NCBI GenBank assembly: GCA_965278945.1
Contig: OZ257128.1
Location: forward strand, 3,100,001-3,164,000
From: UBA10649 sp965278945
GTDB lineage: Bacteria; Actinomycetota; Actinomycetes; S36-B12
DNA length: 64,000 nt
Reading direction: 5' to 3'
The notes under the pieces are model-generated. The model saw only the letters and a list, made by a program, of their open reading frames with translations. It was not told where the DNA came from and searched no databases. This document shows positions 8,161-17,264 of this stretch, piece after piece. Made by a program: the position numbers and the translations under genes. How positions within the stretch are numbered: position 1 is the first letter of the stretch; each line of letters begins with the position of its first letter.

Positions 8161-9306
8161 ATGCCGGGCGTCGCCGTGTCCTCGACGGGGTCGACGCGAG
8201 TCCTCGCCCTCGATGCGGTCCGCGGCATCGCCATCATCTGCGTCATCGCTACGCACTCACTGAGCATTACGGTCGCCGCGACCGGCTCGTACGAGTTCCC
8301 GCCGGCAGTCTTTCGGACCTTCGACATGGCGCAGTTCGGCGTGCCACTGTTCTTCGCGCTGTCGGGATGGCTGATGTTCTCGTTGTACACCGGGGATCGG
8401 GTGTTCACCCAAGGCGTCTACTGGTCCAGGAGAATCGCGCGGATCTGGCCGCTGTGGGCGATCTTCCTCGTCGCCTCGTACATGTTCTACACGATGCCCG
8501 AGACCGGACTGCCGATCTGGGCGATGATGCTCATCGGTCTGCTCTTTCTCGGCTGGATGTCCCCGGCGACTGTCGTGTATCCGCTCGGCGGCATCACGAT
8601 CCAGCAGGAGATGGCGCATTACCTGCTGTTCGCTCTCTTCCGTCGCCGGGGCGTTGCATTCTTCGCATTGACGGCGATCATCGGCTTCCTCAGTCTCTTC
8701 GCGACCGAGTTCCTCCTTGGCCGGGTCGAGCCCGGGTCGACGGCCGCGTCAGTTCTTGAGGCATGGCTTCGACTCAACCTGTTCCGAACGTGGCCATTCT
8801 TCCTGGTCGGCGGCGCTGCCTTCGTGATCGTTCGGTCGTGGAAAGAGAAGGGGATCACCGATCTCCTGCCCATGAGATCGCGTTCGGGCGTTGCGGTTCT
8901 GATCGCGCTGGGACTGTGGATGTTCGTCACCTACGCACAGGAAACGCCCTCGTACCTCGTGCTGGGCTTCATCATCGTCGCAGCTGCGATCGCCATAGCT
9001 GGCAACACCGTTCCGATCCTGGGACCGGTGCTCAGGAGCATCGGGCGCTACTCCTACTTCATGTACTTCTTCCACTTCTGGGTACTGCGCTGGATCGAGA
9101 ATGGCTACCGCAACTCCGATCTGCCGGAGGGCAACACGACGTCAGCGATCTACAACGTCGGCCTCCTGCTGACCATACTTCTGGTTACGACAGCGGTGTC
9201 GTGGGCAGCGGGCTGGGTCTCGTGGCGGCTACTCGAGAAGAGAGTCCTCGACTTCGCGCACCGGCGTGTGCCAGGTCCTACTCGCAGCCCAGCTGCGCAA
9301 GGCTGA
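8161..9306 (+). CDS. acyltransferase 3 family membrane protein (OafA/OatA-like)
   Basis: A 381-residue integral membrane protein with about ten helices. It starts with RVLALDAVRGIAIICVIATHSLS, where the R and H correspond to the conserved Arg and His of acyltransferase-3 proteins. Such enzymes move acyl groups (usually acetyl) from the cytoplasm onto surface sugars. No C-terminal SGNH domain is present, so it is the membrane-only form. The ATG at 8161 follows a GGGAGG site. Its 3' end overlaps the convergent membrane protein gene by 29 bases. Role: probable decoration of the locus glycan. Confidence 0.8.
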   Translation: MPGVAVSSTGSTRVLALDAVRGIAIICVIATHSLSITVAATGSYEFPPAVFRTFDMAQFGVPLFFALSGWLMFSLYTGDRVFTQGVYWSRRIARIWPLWAIFLVASYMFYTMPETGLPIWAMMLIGLLFLGWMSPATVVYPLGGITIQQEMAHYLLFALFRRRGVAFFALTAIIGFLSLFATEFLLGRVEPGSTAASVLEAWLRLNLFRTWPFFLVGGAAFVIVRSWKEKGITDLLPMRSRSGVAVLIALGLWMFVTYAQETPSYLVLGFIIVAAAIAIAGNTVPILGPVLRSIGRYSYFMYFFHFWVLRWIENGYRNSDLPEGNTTSAIYNVGLLLTILLVTTAVSWAAGWVSWRLLEKRVLDFAHRRVPGPTRSPAAQG

Positions 9307-11365
9307 GGATCTGCACGCCGTCGTTACTGAACACCACGGCGCCGGCACTGGCCTCGGTCGCACTGCCCTCCAGCCACGCGTAGTCGACTCCGGCCGCGCA
9401 CAACGGTGCGATCGAATCCTGGGACTGAGCCGCGGCGAAGTCACGCGAGGCGCTAGCCCGCACGGCAACGTCGTCGAGCTCGCCCGACCTGCCAAGTCCC
9501 GCTTGGTACAGCTCGCCGGCCAGATACATCTGCCGACCGGTCAAGGCCGGGACCAGTGCCGACAGCGGATCGCTCGTTGCGAGGATCGCGTCGTCGGCCG
9601 TGTTGGCGGCGATCCACTGCGCAGCCTCGTGAGCCCACGCGTAGCGCTCCTCGTTGGTGGCGTCCACGACGATCGCGTTCGGCGGCGCGGCCTCGGACAG
9701 GCCCCCGCCGACTGGCTGAACGGTGCCAGCCTCGGTCGTGATCGGTCGCGAGGAGGTCCAGATGGCGGCCGGGCGAGTAGCGATCGACGCGATCGCCAGG
9801 CCGGCGATGGACAGCGCGACGACGTGAACGACGCTGCGACGACCTCGTCCGAGGGCAAGCACGACGATGACCGCGGCGACCGGCACGAGCAGCCAGACGG
9901 ACAGGGGGGACAGCCAGTTGAGCAGCGCCTGATGGGTGCTCCAGTTGCGGCTCAGCAGCAGGCAGGCGACCGAGGCGGGAATGGCGACGACGACCGACCA
10001 GAGCAAGGGCCGACGCAGTGGTCCCGCGGCCTCATCGCGGCGTACGCGTCGCAGCGCGGAGCCGATGCCATCCGCGGACAGGACTGCGGCGGGCGCGCTG
10101 GCGGCAAGGATGAACCACAGCTCGTTGACTCCTTCACGCAGCGCGAGCATGGCGGCAAGGCCAACGAGCACTCCACCGGTCGCGAAGATGACGTCGGGCT
10201 TCAGGCGCGACGATCGGCGCGCGAGCAGCCAGCCAAGGCCGCCGAGCCTGGCGAGGATTGCTAGCACGAGTGCGCCGGTGCCGAGGAGGATGCCCAGTCG
10301 CCCGTCGATGGGATCCAGTCCCTGCCACGTCGACGCCTTGACCGCGACGCTCTCGGTGAGGTTCCGGTCCACGGCGACACCGGACAGGACCAGGACGTAG
10401 GTGATGGCCATGGCGGCGCCGGTGACCACCGTTGCGACGAGGGATCGCCGCCACCAGGACGCGCGTGTCAGCAGTCCGACGAGCACGACGAGTCCAGCGC
10501 CACCCGCGGCAACGAGGGCGTGACTGATCTTCCCCCCCGTGCACGCGGATGCGAGTGCCGCGATCGCGACCAACGCAGGCCACCTGAGGTCGGAGGCGAC
10601 GTAGGCCAGGAACGCGACGGCGAAGGCGAGCAGCCACATCGTCGTCATGGCCTGCGACGGGGAGTCGAAGTTCAGGATCGACCCGTACAGCGCGCCGGCG
10701 TATCCGCCGACTACGACGAGCAGCACGGCCAGGGTCGGCACCCAGCGCACTCGGGACAGGCGTGCGGACCACGCCGCGACGATCGCGGTGACGGCGATGA
10801 CGGTGACGAGCGGGAGCATGCGCGTCATCACGAAGAACGGTGCCGCTCCTGCGTTCTCGGCGAGGTCGCCAGCCCAGGCGTAGGTGAACCAGTGATAGCG
10901 AAGCGAGCCGTCGGACATGAGGATGCTCTGCGCAGGCCCGAACTCGGCGAGTCCACGCGACAGCGCCTCGAAGAAGTAGAGGTCAGCGAATGACTCGGTC
11001 GAGGGCGCATTCAGCGGAATGCGCGACCAGTTGACGACGACGAGAACCAGACCGGTGAGCAGGCCCACGGCGCCGGCCGCGAGCTCGGGCCGTGGCGCGC
11101 GGACGCGCAGGTCCGCGAGCAGCCCTCGTGACCACGCCCAGATGGCTACTGGGACCACGATGACGGTGGGAATCAGCCAGCCAACCTCCGCGAGTGACGT
11201 AGTGACGAGAAGCACCCCGGTGAGCATCGAGGCGAAAGTCCCCAGGGCCAGGCCCATGCCGAGCAGTTCGAGCAGTGACACTGATCCGCGACGTCGCAGC
11301 AGAGCCCACCATGCCGCGCCGGTGCCAGCCTGCACGACGACGATGACGGCGGCGAGCAGGGTCAT
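9278..11365 (-). CDS. large multi-pass membrane protein, GT-C-like
   Basis: A 695-residue protein with many hydrophobic helices and a C-terminal extracytoplasmic domain of about 140 residues (from around VVDATNEERYAWAHEAAQW). The form is that of actinobacterial membrane glycosyltransferases or glycan polymerases; no diagnostic catalytic motif is visible. Its ATG overlaps the stop of the ABC transporter gene (ATGA at 11362-11365), so it is the last gene of a coupled operon rfbH - rfbG - ABC exporter - this protein, which suggests that it acts on the glycan being exported or assembled. Confidence 0.5.
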   Translation of the reverse strand: MTLLAAVIVVVQAGTGAAWWALLRRRGSVSLLELLGMGLALGTFASMLTGVLLVTTSLAEVGWLIPTVIVVPVAIWAWSRGLLADLRVRAPRPELAAGAVGLLTGLVLVVVNWSRIPLNAPSTESFADLYFFEALSRGLAEFGPAQSILMSDGSLRYHWFTYAWAGDLAENAGAAPFFVMTRMLPLVTVIAVTAIVAAWSARLSRVRWVPTLAVLLVVVGGYAGALYGSILNFDSPSQAMTTMWLLAFAVAFLAYVASDLRWPALVAIAALASACTGGKISHALVAAGGAGLVVLVGLLTRASWWRRSLVATVVTGAAMAITYVLVLSGVAVDRNLTESVAVKASTWQGLDPIDGRLGILLGTGALVLAILARLGGLGWLLARRSSRLKPDVIFATGGVLVGLAAMLALREGVNELWFILAASAPAAVLSADGIGSALRRVRRDEAAGPLRRPLLWSVVVAIPASVACLLLSRNWSTHQALLNWLSPLSVWLLVPVAAVIVVLALGRGRRSVVHVVALSIAGLAIASIATRPAAIWTSSRPITTEAGTVQPVGGGLSEAAPPNAIVVDATNEERYAWAHEAAQWIAANTADDAILATSDPLSALVPALTGRQMYLAGELYQAGLGRSGELDDVAVRASASRDFAAAQSQDSIAPLCAAGVDYAWLEGSATEASAGAVVFSNDGVQILSLAQLGCE

Positions 11366-13293
11366 AGGCCGAGCAACTGCGCCTGGCGGTCGAAGTCCGG
11401 CGTGCTCGCGCGAACCTCCTCGAAGGTCCCGTGCGCTTCGATGACCCCGTTGCGCAGAAAGAGCACCTCGTCGGCGAACCTGATCGTGGCCAGCCGGTGC
11501 GCGATCGTGATCGTGGTCACCTCGCCCTCGAGTTCGTGCAGCGTCTCGGTGATGGCCTGCTCGGTCTCGGCATCGAGCGCGCTGGTGGCCTCGTCGAGGA
11601 CGAGAAGCCGCGGCCTCGTGTACAGGGCGCGAGCGATGCCCAGCCGCTGGCGCTGGCCGCCGCTGAGGCGCACGCCACGTTCGCCGATCACGGTGTCGAG
11701 TCCCTCGCGAGTGTCACGCAGGAACTCGGCAAGGTGCGCGCGCTCCAGCGACTCCCACACCATGTCGTCGTCGATCGCGTCGTCGGGCAGGCCCAGCGCG
11801 ACGTTCTCGCGAACGCTTCCCTCGGTCAATCCGACGACCTGCGGCACGTACGAGATGGCCCCGGGCCACCGCTCGACGGCCTCGCGCGGGGTGACGCCGC
11901 TGATCGAGACGCTGCCCGTGTCGGCGTCGATCACGCCGAGGATCAGGTCGGCGAGCGTCGACTTCCCGGCCCCGGTGCTGCCGACGAGTGCCAAGGACTG
12001 CCCGGCAGGAAGGCGGAAGTTCGCGTTGATAACAGCGGCGCGGTCGGCCCCCGGGTAGGTCACGTTGACGTCGACGATCTCGACGACTGCTTCGAAGTCG
12101 CCATGGCCCGCCGCGATGCGCTCGCGAATGGCGATCGCCTGCTCACGGGTGATCCGCTGCGTGGGTCCGCCTGTGCCTTCCTGCAGGCCGAACCAGTACG
12201 CCAGTTCGAAGGTCTTTCGCGCGGCCGCGGCAGCGGCCCGAATGGAGATGCTCGCGCCCTGCAGTCGCAGCAGCGACGGAACGATGCGGAAGCCTGCGGC
12301 GAGGAACAACGAGATGATCGCGGCAGCTGCGGCGAGGTCACGGGTGAGGAACTGCGAGAGAGCCAGGGCGAAACCGCCCAGCACTAAAGCGGTCTCGAGC
12401 ACGAACTTCGGCACGTCGGCGTAGTACTGGTTCGCTGCGGCCGCCTGCGCCGAGTCACGGGCCAGGCGATCGAAGCGATCCACGTAGAACTCGCGCCGGT
12501 TCAGAACGGTGGTCTCGCGATACGTCGACAGGGCCTCGGACACCGTGGTGATCGTCGACATGCCGCGCTCGGCCTGGACGACCGCGTTGCGCTCGGACAT
12601 GCGACCGAGCCAGATCTGCAGGATGTACACGATGATGGCGAAGTACAGGGCTGCACCGATAGTGACCATGGGGTCGATGACGAGCAGGCCGACGGCCATG
12701 ATGGCGAAGAGGAAGAGTTCGCTGACGATGATGAGCGCGGATCCGAGCAGGCTGGTCACTGCCGCTGAGACTCCACCGGTCAACGCGTACAGGACCTCGG
12801 ACGTGCTCCACCTTTGAACCTCGAGCAGCTGACGGCTGAGGATCGTCCGGGCCAGCCGGGCGGCGACGTCGGCCTGCCGATTGGCGAGGAACCGGTACAT
12901 CCGGCGGGTGAGGATGGCCTGCATCAGCGTCTTGAACAGCAAGAGCACGACGGCGACGCCAGCGATGAGCCCGACCAGCTGGGACGCGGTCAGGTCACCG
13001 AGTCCGACGAAGTCCAGGGCACTCTCCAGCTGCTCGGGCATCGAGTTCGGATCGAGCCCTGACACCGCAACCGCGCCGACGAGCCCGATGAGGACCACCC
13101 CGGCGAGGTCGAGGAAGCCCAGGCTCATCGATACCGCGCAGGCGAGAGCGAAGCGGCGACGGTCACGCTTGGTCAGCAGGCGGATCGATGCGCGTACGGA
13201 CTCGACGATCGTTCGGTCGCGCTTGGGCCCGCTCACCGGGGTGCCGGTGACCGGATCGATGTCCTCGGGAACGTGCCCGCTCGCGGTCGTCAC
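11362..13293 (-). CDS. ABC exporter, fused permease/ATPase, PglK/MsbA-like flippase
   Basis: A 643-residue type I ABC exporter half-transporter: six hydrophobic helices in the N-terminal half, then an ATPase with Walker A GSTGAGKST, signature LSGGQRQRLGIARAL, Walker B LLVLDEATSALD and an H-loop AHRLAT. It would work as a homodimer. The acidic or short loops and location inside a glycan operon favour a PglK-like role, flipping lipid-linked oligosaccharide across the membrane; a drug or lipid exporter is the alternative. The start overlaps the rfbG stop and its stop overlaps the next start, so it is coupled on both sides. Confidence 0.75.
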   Translation of the reverse strand: MTTASGHVPEDIDPVTGTPVSGPKRDRTIVESVRASIRLLTKRDRRRFALACAVSMSLGFLDLAGVVLIGLVGAVAVSGLDPNSMPEQLESALDFVGLGDLTASQLVGLIAGVAVVLLLFKTLMQAILTRRMYRFLANRQADVAARLARTILSRQLLEVQRWSTSEVLYALTGGVSAAVTSLLGSALIIVSELFLFAIMAVGLLVIDPMVTIGAALYFAIIVYILQIWLGRMSERNAVVQAERGMSTITTVSEALSTYRETTVLNRREFYVDRFDRLARDSAQAAAANQYYADVPKFVLETALVLGGFALALSQFLTRDLAAAAAIISLFLAAGFRIVPSLLRLQGASISIRAAAAAARKTFELAYWFGLQEGTGGPTQRITREQAIAIRERIAAGHGDFEAVVEIVDVNVTYPGADRAAVINANFRLPAGQSLALVGSTGAGKSTLADLILGVIDADTGSVSISGVTPREAVERWPGAISYVPQVVGLTEGSVRENVALGLPDDAIDDDMVWESLERAHLAEFLRDTREGLDTVIGERGVRLSGGQRQRLGIARALYTRPRLLVLDEATSALDAETEQAITETLHELEGEVTTITIAHRLATIRFADEVLFLRNGVIEAHGTFEEVRASTPDFDRQAQLLGL

Positions 13294-14312
13294 GACGCTC
13301 CTCTCTGTGCGAAGGCGGACAACTGCTCGTTGCAGAGCGTTCGCGGATCCTCGCCGCGATCAACGCGCGCCGTCCAGTCGACGGTCCACTGCACAGATTC
13401 GGTGAAGGACAGCCGATCGGTCCATCCCAGCTGCGTGCGTGCCTTCGTGGCGTCCAGGGCGAGGAGTTCAGCCTCGTGCGGATGGTCACCGGGAGTCGGC
13501 AGCCACCCGGCATCGGCGCCCCACATTCCCGCGGCCAGATCGGCCACGGCACCCACGGTCACGAAGCTGTCAGGGCCTGGGCCGAAGTTCCACTGCCCCG
13601 AACCGCTGCCGGCCAGCACCGCCGCGGCGAGCATCGCGTACCCGTTCAGGCAGTCGAGCACGTGCTGCCAGGGCCGGACCGCATCGGGATAGCGGATCTG
13701 CGCGGTGCGGTTCTCGGCGAATGCACGCAGGAGATCGGGGAGCAGGCGGTCGGTGCTCACGTCTCCTCCGCCGATGACATTGCCCGCGCGGGCGATCGCT
13801 GTGGGGCAGCCGGGGAAGCTCGCGGTCCACGACTGGGTCAGCAGGTCGGCCATGGCCTTCGACGAGCTGTACGGGTCATGCCCGCCAAGAGCATCCGACT
13901 CGACGTACCCGGCCACCTGGTTCACGTTTCGGTAGACCTTGTCGGTCGTGACAATGACCTGGGCTTGGACCGAAGGCGCGCGCGAGACTGCATCGAGGAC
14001 GTTAAAGGTGCCCATCACGTTGGTCTCCATCGTCCACCGCGGACTCGTGTACGACTCGCGTACCAAGGGCTGCGCGGCCATGTGGATCACGACATCGGGC
14101 TGCGTGCTCGACAGCGCGCTGCGTACCGCATCGGCGTCGCGGATGTCGCCGCGAAGATCATGCTCGACGAGGTCGCCGACCGACGCGACGTCGTAGAGAG
14201 CACCCTCGACCGGATCGAGCGAGATGCCGGACACGCGGTGCCCGGCATTGGTGAGCAGCATCGTCAGCCAGGCGCCCTTGAAGCCCGTGTGCCCGGTAAC
14301 GAGGTAGTGCAT
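13290..14312 (-). CDS. rfbG: CDP-glucose 4,6-dehydratase
   Basis: A 340-residue extended SDR enzyme. TGHTGFKG at residues 6-13 is the characteristic RfbG form of the NAD loop, and the catalytic pair is Y148/K152 in DPYSSSK; the WTMETNVMGT and VRPWQHVLD stretches also fit RfbG. It converts CDP-glucose to CDP-4-keto-6-deoxyglucose, the branch point for dideoxyhexoses. The ATG at 14312 gives the normal length; a longer frame to 14603 lies inside rfbH. It begins 2 bases after the rfbH stop and is coupled to the ABC exporter gene. Confidence 0.9.
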   Translation of the reverse strand: MHYLVTGHTGFKGAWLTMLLTNAGHRVSGISLDPVEGALYDVASVGDLVEHDLRGDIRDADAVRSALSSTQPDVVIHMAAQPLVRESYTSPRWTMETNVMGTFNVLDAVSRAPSVQAQVIVTTDKVYRNVNQVAGYVESDALGGHDPYSSSKAMADLLTQSWTASFPGCPTAIARAGNVIGGGDVSTDRLLPDLLRAFAENRTAQIRYPDAVRPWQHVLDCLNGYAMLAAAVLAGSGSGQWNFGPGPDSFVTVGAVADLAAGMWGADAGWLPTPGDHPHEAELLALDATKARTQLGWTDRLSFTESVQWTVDWTARVDRGEDPRTLCNEQLSAFAQRGAS

Positions 14313-14314
14313 GC

Positions 14315-15634
14315 CTAGGCCTTGGCCTTGTCGACGAACTCGAGGATGGAATCGGCGATGAAGTCGAGCATCGGAACGGTCAGTCCCGGGTAGACGCCGA
14401 CCCAGAACGAGCGATTCATGACGATGTCGGTGTTCGTCAGGTCGCCGACGATGCGCACGTCGATATTCCGGTACGCGGGTTGCCGCAGGATGTTGCCCGC
14501 GAACATGAGCCGGGTGCCGATGTGGCGGGCGTCGAGGAACCTCATGAGTTCCTCGCGATCCACCGGGTACTCGGGGGTCAGGGTGATGGGGAAGCCGAAC
14601 CATGAGGGGTCCGAGTTCGGAGTGGCCCGCGGCAGGATCAGGGCTTCATGCCCGGCGAGGCGCTTCGACAGGTGCTCGAAGTTCTCCTTGCGTCGCGCGA
14701 CGAACCCGTCGAGCTTGTCGAGCTGCGACAGTCCGAGGGCGGCCTGCATGTCGGTGGCCTTCAGGTTGTACCCGATGTGGCTGTAGATGTACTTGTGGTC
14801 GTAGCCCAGCGGCAGGTCACCGAGCTGCCACTCGAAGCGCTTGAGGCAGGTGTTGTCATGACCGGTCTCGCAGTAGCAGTCACGTCCCCAGTCGCGGAAC
14901 GACTCGACCTGCTTCTTGACTAGGGGCGACTTCACGAAGACCGAGCCGCCCTCGCCGGTGGTGATGTGGTGCGCGGGGTAGAAGCTGACCGTCGCGGTAT
15001 CGCCGAAGCTTCCCGTGCGCTTGCCGTTGTAGGTCGAGCCGAGTGCATCGCACGAGTCCTCGATCAGCCACAGACCGTGTTCCTTACAGAGGTCCTGGAC
15101 GACGCCGAGGTCGAAGGGGTTGCCGAGCGTGTGCGCCATCATGATCGCGCGCGTCTTGGGCCCGACGGCCTCGCGCAGGCGATCGGGAATAGCGTCGTAG
15201 GTGCCGAGCTCGACATCGACCATGACCGGCTTCAGGCGGTTCTGGAGGATCGGGTTCACCGTCGTGGGGAAGCCCATGGCGACGGTGAGGACCTCGTCGC
15301 CCTCCTTGAGTGCGCGCTTGTGCAGCTTCGGGCTGGTGAGGGCGCTCAGGGCAACCAGGTTCGCGCTGGACCCGCTGTTGACGAACACCGATGCGCGCGT
15401 GCCCACGTAGCGCGCGAGGGCCCGCTGGAACTTCTCCGTGAAGCGCCCCGCCGTGAGCCACCCGTCCAGGCTGGAATCGACGAGCGACGCGAAGTCGGCC
15501 GGATCAAGGACCTTGCCCGACACGGGGACCGTCGAGGTGCCGGGAATGAACTCCTGCGTGCGCAGGGCCTCTTCGGCGTAGGTACGAACGTCGGCGAGGA
15601 TCTTGTCCCGCAGAACCTGTTGTGGATCAACCAC
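14315..15634 (-). CDS. rfbH: CDP-4-keto-6-deoxyglucose-3-dehydrase (E1)
   Basis: A 439-residue PLP/PMP-dependent iron-sulfur enzyme. The usual PLP lysine is replaced by histidine in the stretch FYPAHHITTGEGG (H222-H223), as in E1, and the [2Fe-2S] cysteines follow the known C-X57-C-X1-C-X7-C spacing exactly (C195, C253, C255, C263). It removes the C3 hydroxyl of CDP-4-keto-6-deoxyglucose together with a reductase (E3). No E3 gene is visible in this window. The GTG at 15634 has GGAGG ten bases upstream. It begins the minus-strand operon rfbH - rfbG - ABC exporter - membrane protein. Confidence 0.93.
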   Translation of the reverse strand: MVDPQQVLRDKILADVRTYAEEALRTQEFIPGTSTVPVSGKVLDPADFASLVDSSLDGWLTAGRFTEKFQRALARYVGTRASVFVNSGSSANLVALSALTSPKLHKRALKEGDEVLTVAMGFPTTVNPILQNRLKPVMVDVELGTYDAIPDRLREAVGPKTRAIMMAHTLGNPFDLGVVQDLCKEHGLWLIEDSCDALGSTYNGKRTGSFGDTATVSFYPAHHITTGEGGSVFVKSPLVKKQVESFRDWGRDCYCETGHDNTCLKRFEWQLGDLPLGYDHKYIYSHIGYNLKATDMQAALGLSQLDKLDGFVARRKENFEHLSKRLAGHEALILPRATPNSDPSWFGFPITLTPEYPVDREELMRFLDARHIGTRLMFAGNILRQPAYRNIDVRIVGDLTNTDIVMNRSFWVGVYPGLTVPMLDFIADSILEFVDKAKA

Positions 15635-15668
15635 CGGACGAGTCCTCCACTGATGCAGTCGACTGCCC

Positions 15669-15674
15669 AGCCTA
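15669..15674 (-). promoter_or_regulatory. -10 hexamer TAGGCT overlapping a stop codon
   Basis: On the minus strand the TAG stop of the upstream glycosyltransferase gene is also the first half of TAGGCT. The rfbH start is 34 bases further on behind a GGAGG site, so this would be a short-leader promoter, not a leaderless one. Confidence 0.35.
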
Positions 15675-16388
15675 CTTGCCCGAGGTCGTCCGAAGGCGCA
15701 CGAGGGTGACGACGTAGGAGACGACGAATGGGCCGAGCTGGCGCTTGGAGCTGCCGGATCTGCGCTCGTGGAAGCGATCGGGCACCTCGTGGACCCGAAA
15801 GGTCTTCTTGCCCACGAGGCGCTGCAGGCGGAACAGAATCTCCTCGACGACGTCGAACTTGTCGCAGGTGAGGGTTATCGCCTGGAGCTGTTCGCGCTTG
15901 TAGAGCTTGAAGTTGGTCGACACGTCCTTGCAGTCGATGCCCAGAACCATGCGGAAGCACAGGTTCAGCGAGCGGCTCATGCCCCGCAGGACCGGTCCGT
16001 AGTCCGACTGGCCACCGCTGACATATCGACTGGCGACAACGACGTCGTGGGTGTCGGCAAACTCGAGCAGGCGCGGGATCGTCTCGGGGGGATGAGAGCC
16101 GTCCGCGTCCATGAAGATCACGAACTCGACGTCGGACGGCACGCTCGCGATACCGCTTCGAATGGCGTCGCCGAAGGAGTCACTCGGCCCGCGGATGACG
16201 GGAACCGCTCCGAGCCTGCGGATCTCGTCGAGCGCGGTCTCGTCCGGTTCTGATCGCACGACCACGTGGATCGTGGTGTCGTAGTCGTCGATCCCGCCGA
16301 GAACTTCTGACAGTTCCGGGAGCAGGCTCCGCAGGTTCTCCTCCTCGTCGTATGACGGCAGGACGACGGCGAGTGATCGGCGTTCCAC
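15672..16388 (-). CDS. family 2 glycosyltransferase, polyprenyl-phosphate-sugar synthase-like
   Basis: A 238-residue GT2 protein similar in form to dolichol-phosphate mannosyltransferases: LAVVLPSYDEEENL at the N-terminus, the DADGSHPPETIP stretch with the DxD metal site, then VVASRYVSGG and a basic motif. It has no C-terminal membrane helices. It could load a sugar onto a polyprenyl phosphate for the GT-C-like proteins of the locus. The GTG at 16388 starts the domain directly; a longer frame upstream crosses the divergent rfbF start region. A GATACT hexamer 7 bases before the GTG may be its promoter. Confidence 0.7.
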   Translation of the reverse strand: MERRSLAVVLPSYDEEENLRSLLPELSEVLGGIDDYDTTIHVVVRSEPDETALDEIRRLGAVPVIRGPSDSFGDAIRSGIASVPSDVEFVIFMDADGSHPPETIPRLLEFADTHDVVVASRYVSGGQSDYGPVLRGMSRSLNLCFRMVLGIDCKDVSTNFKLYKREQLQAITLTCDKFDVVEEILFRLQRLVGKKTFRVHEVPDRFHERRSGSSKRQLGPFVVSYVVTLVRLRTTSGK

Positions 16389-16392
16389 GCGC

Positions 16393-16441
16393 CGAAGTAT
16401 CGCGGCTTGCCTCGCACTTCGCGCCGATTGGCGATACTTCG
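16393..16441. repeat. perfect 11-base inverted repeat between divergent sugar genes
   Basis: CGAAGTATCGC at 16393-16403 is repeated as its exact reverse complement at 16431-16441, with 27 bases between. It lies in the intergenic space between the leftward glycosyltransferase (start 16388) and rfbF (start 16489). Each arm also contains GATACT, a possible -10 hexamer, pointing outward. It may be an operator for a dimeric regulator or a mirrored pair of promoters. Confidence 0.6.
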
Positions 16442-16488
16442 TGTGAGTAGAGTCCTGCTCGTTGACCAGCGATGTCGGAGGTTCGTCG

Positions 16489-17259
16489 ATGAAGGCAGTG
16501 CTTCTCGCTGGTGGCCTGGGAACGCGAATCCGCGAGGAGACGGAGTTCCGGCCGAAGCCGATGGTCGAGGTCGGCGGCCGCCCCATCCTGTGGCACATCA
16601 TGAAGAACCTGTCGGGCTTTGGCATCACCGAGTTCGTCGTGGCGACCGGCTACAAGAGCAGCATGATCAAGGAGTACTTCCTCAACTACGAGGCGCAGAG
16701 CAACGACTTCACCGTCGAGCTTGGCAATCGCGATTCACTCGTGTTCCACGGCGCTCACGACGAGGCCGACTGGCAGGTCACGGTGGCCTTCACCGGGGAC
16801 GAGACGATGACCGGCGGTCGGGTTTTCCGCGCGGCAAAGTACCTCGATGACGAGCCCTTCCTGGTGACCTACGGCGATGGCCTGGCGAACGTCGACATCG
16901 CGGCGCTCCTTGACCACCACGCGACGTCGGGCAGGCTGGGCACGGTCACGACCGTGCAGCCGACGAGCCGGTTCGGGGTTCTCGATGTCGATGCGGACGG
17001 GGTCGTCACGCAGTTCCGGGAGAAGCCGACGCTCGACGGATGGATCAATATCGGTTTCATCATCTTCCAGCCGCAGGCACTGAGCTACTTCGACGATGAC
17101 TGCGTACTGGAGCAGGGCCCGCTGGTGGACCTCGCCGGCGCCGGCCAGTTGTCGGCGTTTCGCCATGACGGCTTCTGGCAGCCTATGGACACTTACCGGG
17201 AGTCGAAGCTGCTCAACGACCTGTGGTCGAGCGGCGATGCCCCATGGAAGAACTGGTAG
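16489..17259 (+). CDS. rfbF: glucose-1-phosphate cytidylyltransferase
   Basis: A 256-residue nucleotidyltransferase. LAGGLGTRI at residues 6-14 is the nucleotide-binding loop and K23 in RPKPMVEVGG is the conserved lysine after it; the segment VTYGDGLANVDI and the ending GFWQPMDTYRE are typical of RfbF rather than RmlA. It makes CDP-glucose from CTP and glucose-1-phosphate, the first step of the CDP-dideoxyhexose route completed by rfbG and rfbH. The ATG at 16489 has a GGAGG site 9 bases upstream. It is transcribed alone, convergent with the CDP-sugar epimerase gene. Confidence 0.92.
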   Translation: MKAVLLAGGLGTRIREETEFRPKPMVEVGGRPILWHIMKNLSGFGITEFVVATGYKSSMIKEYFLNYEAQSNDFTVELGNRDSLVFHGAHDEADWQVTVAFTGDETMTGGRVFRAAKYLDDEPFLVTYGDGLANVDIAALLDHHATSGRLGTVTTVQPTSRFGVLDVDADGVVTQFREKPTLDGWINIGFIIFQPQALSYFDDDCVLEQGPLVDLAGAGQLSAFRHDGFWQPMDTYRESKLLNDLWSSGDAPWKNW

Positions 17260-17264
17260 TTCGC

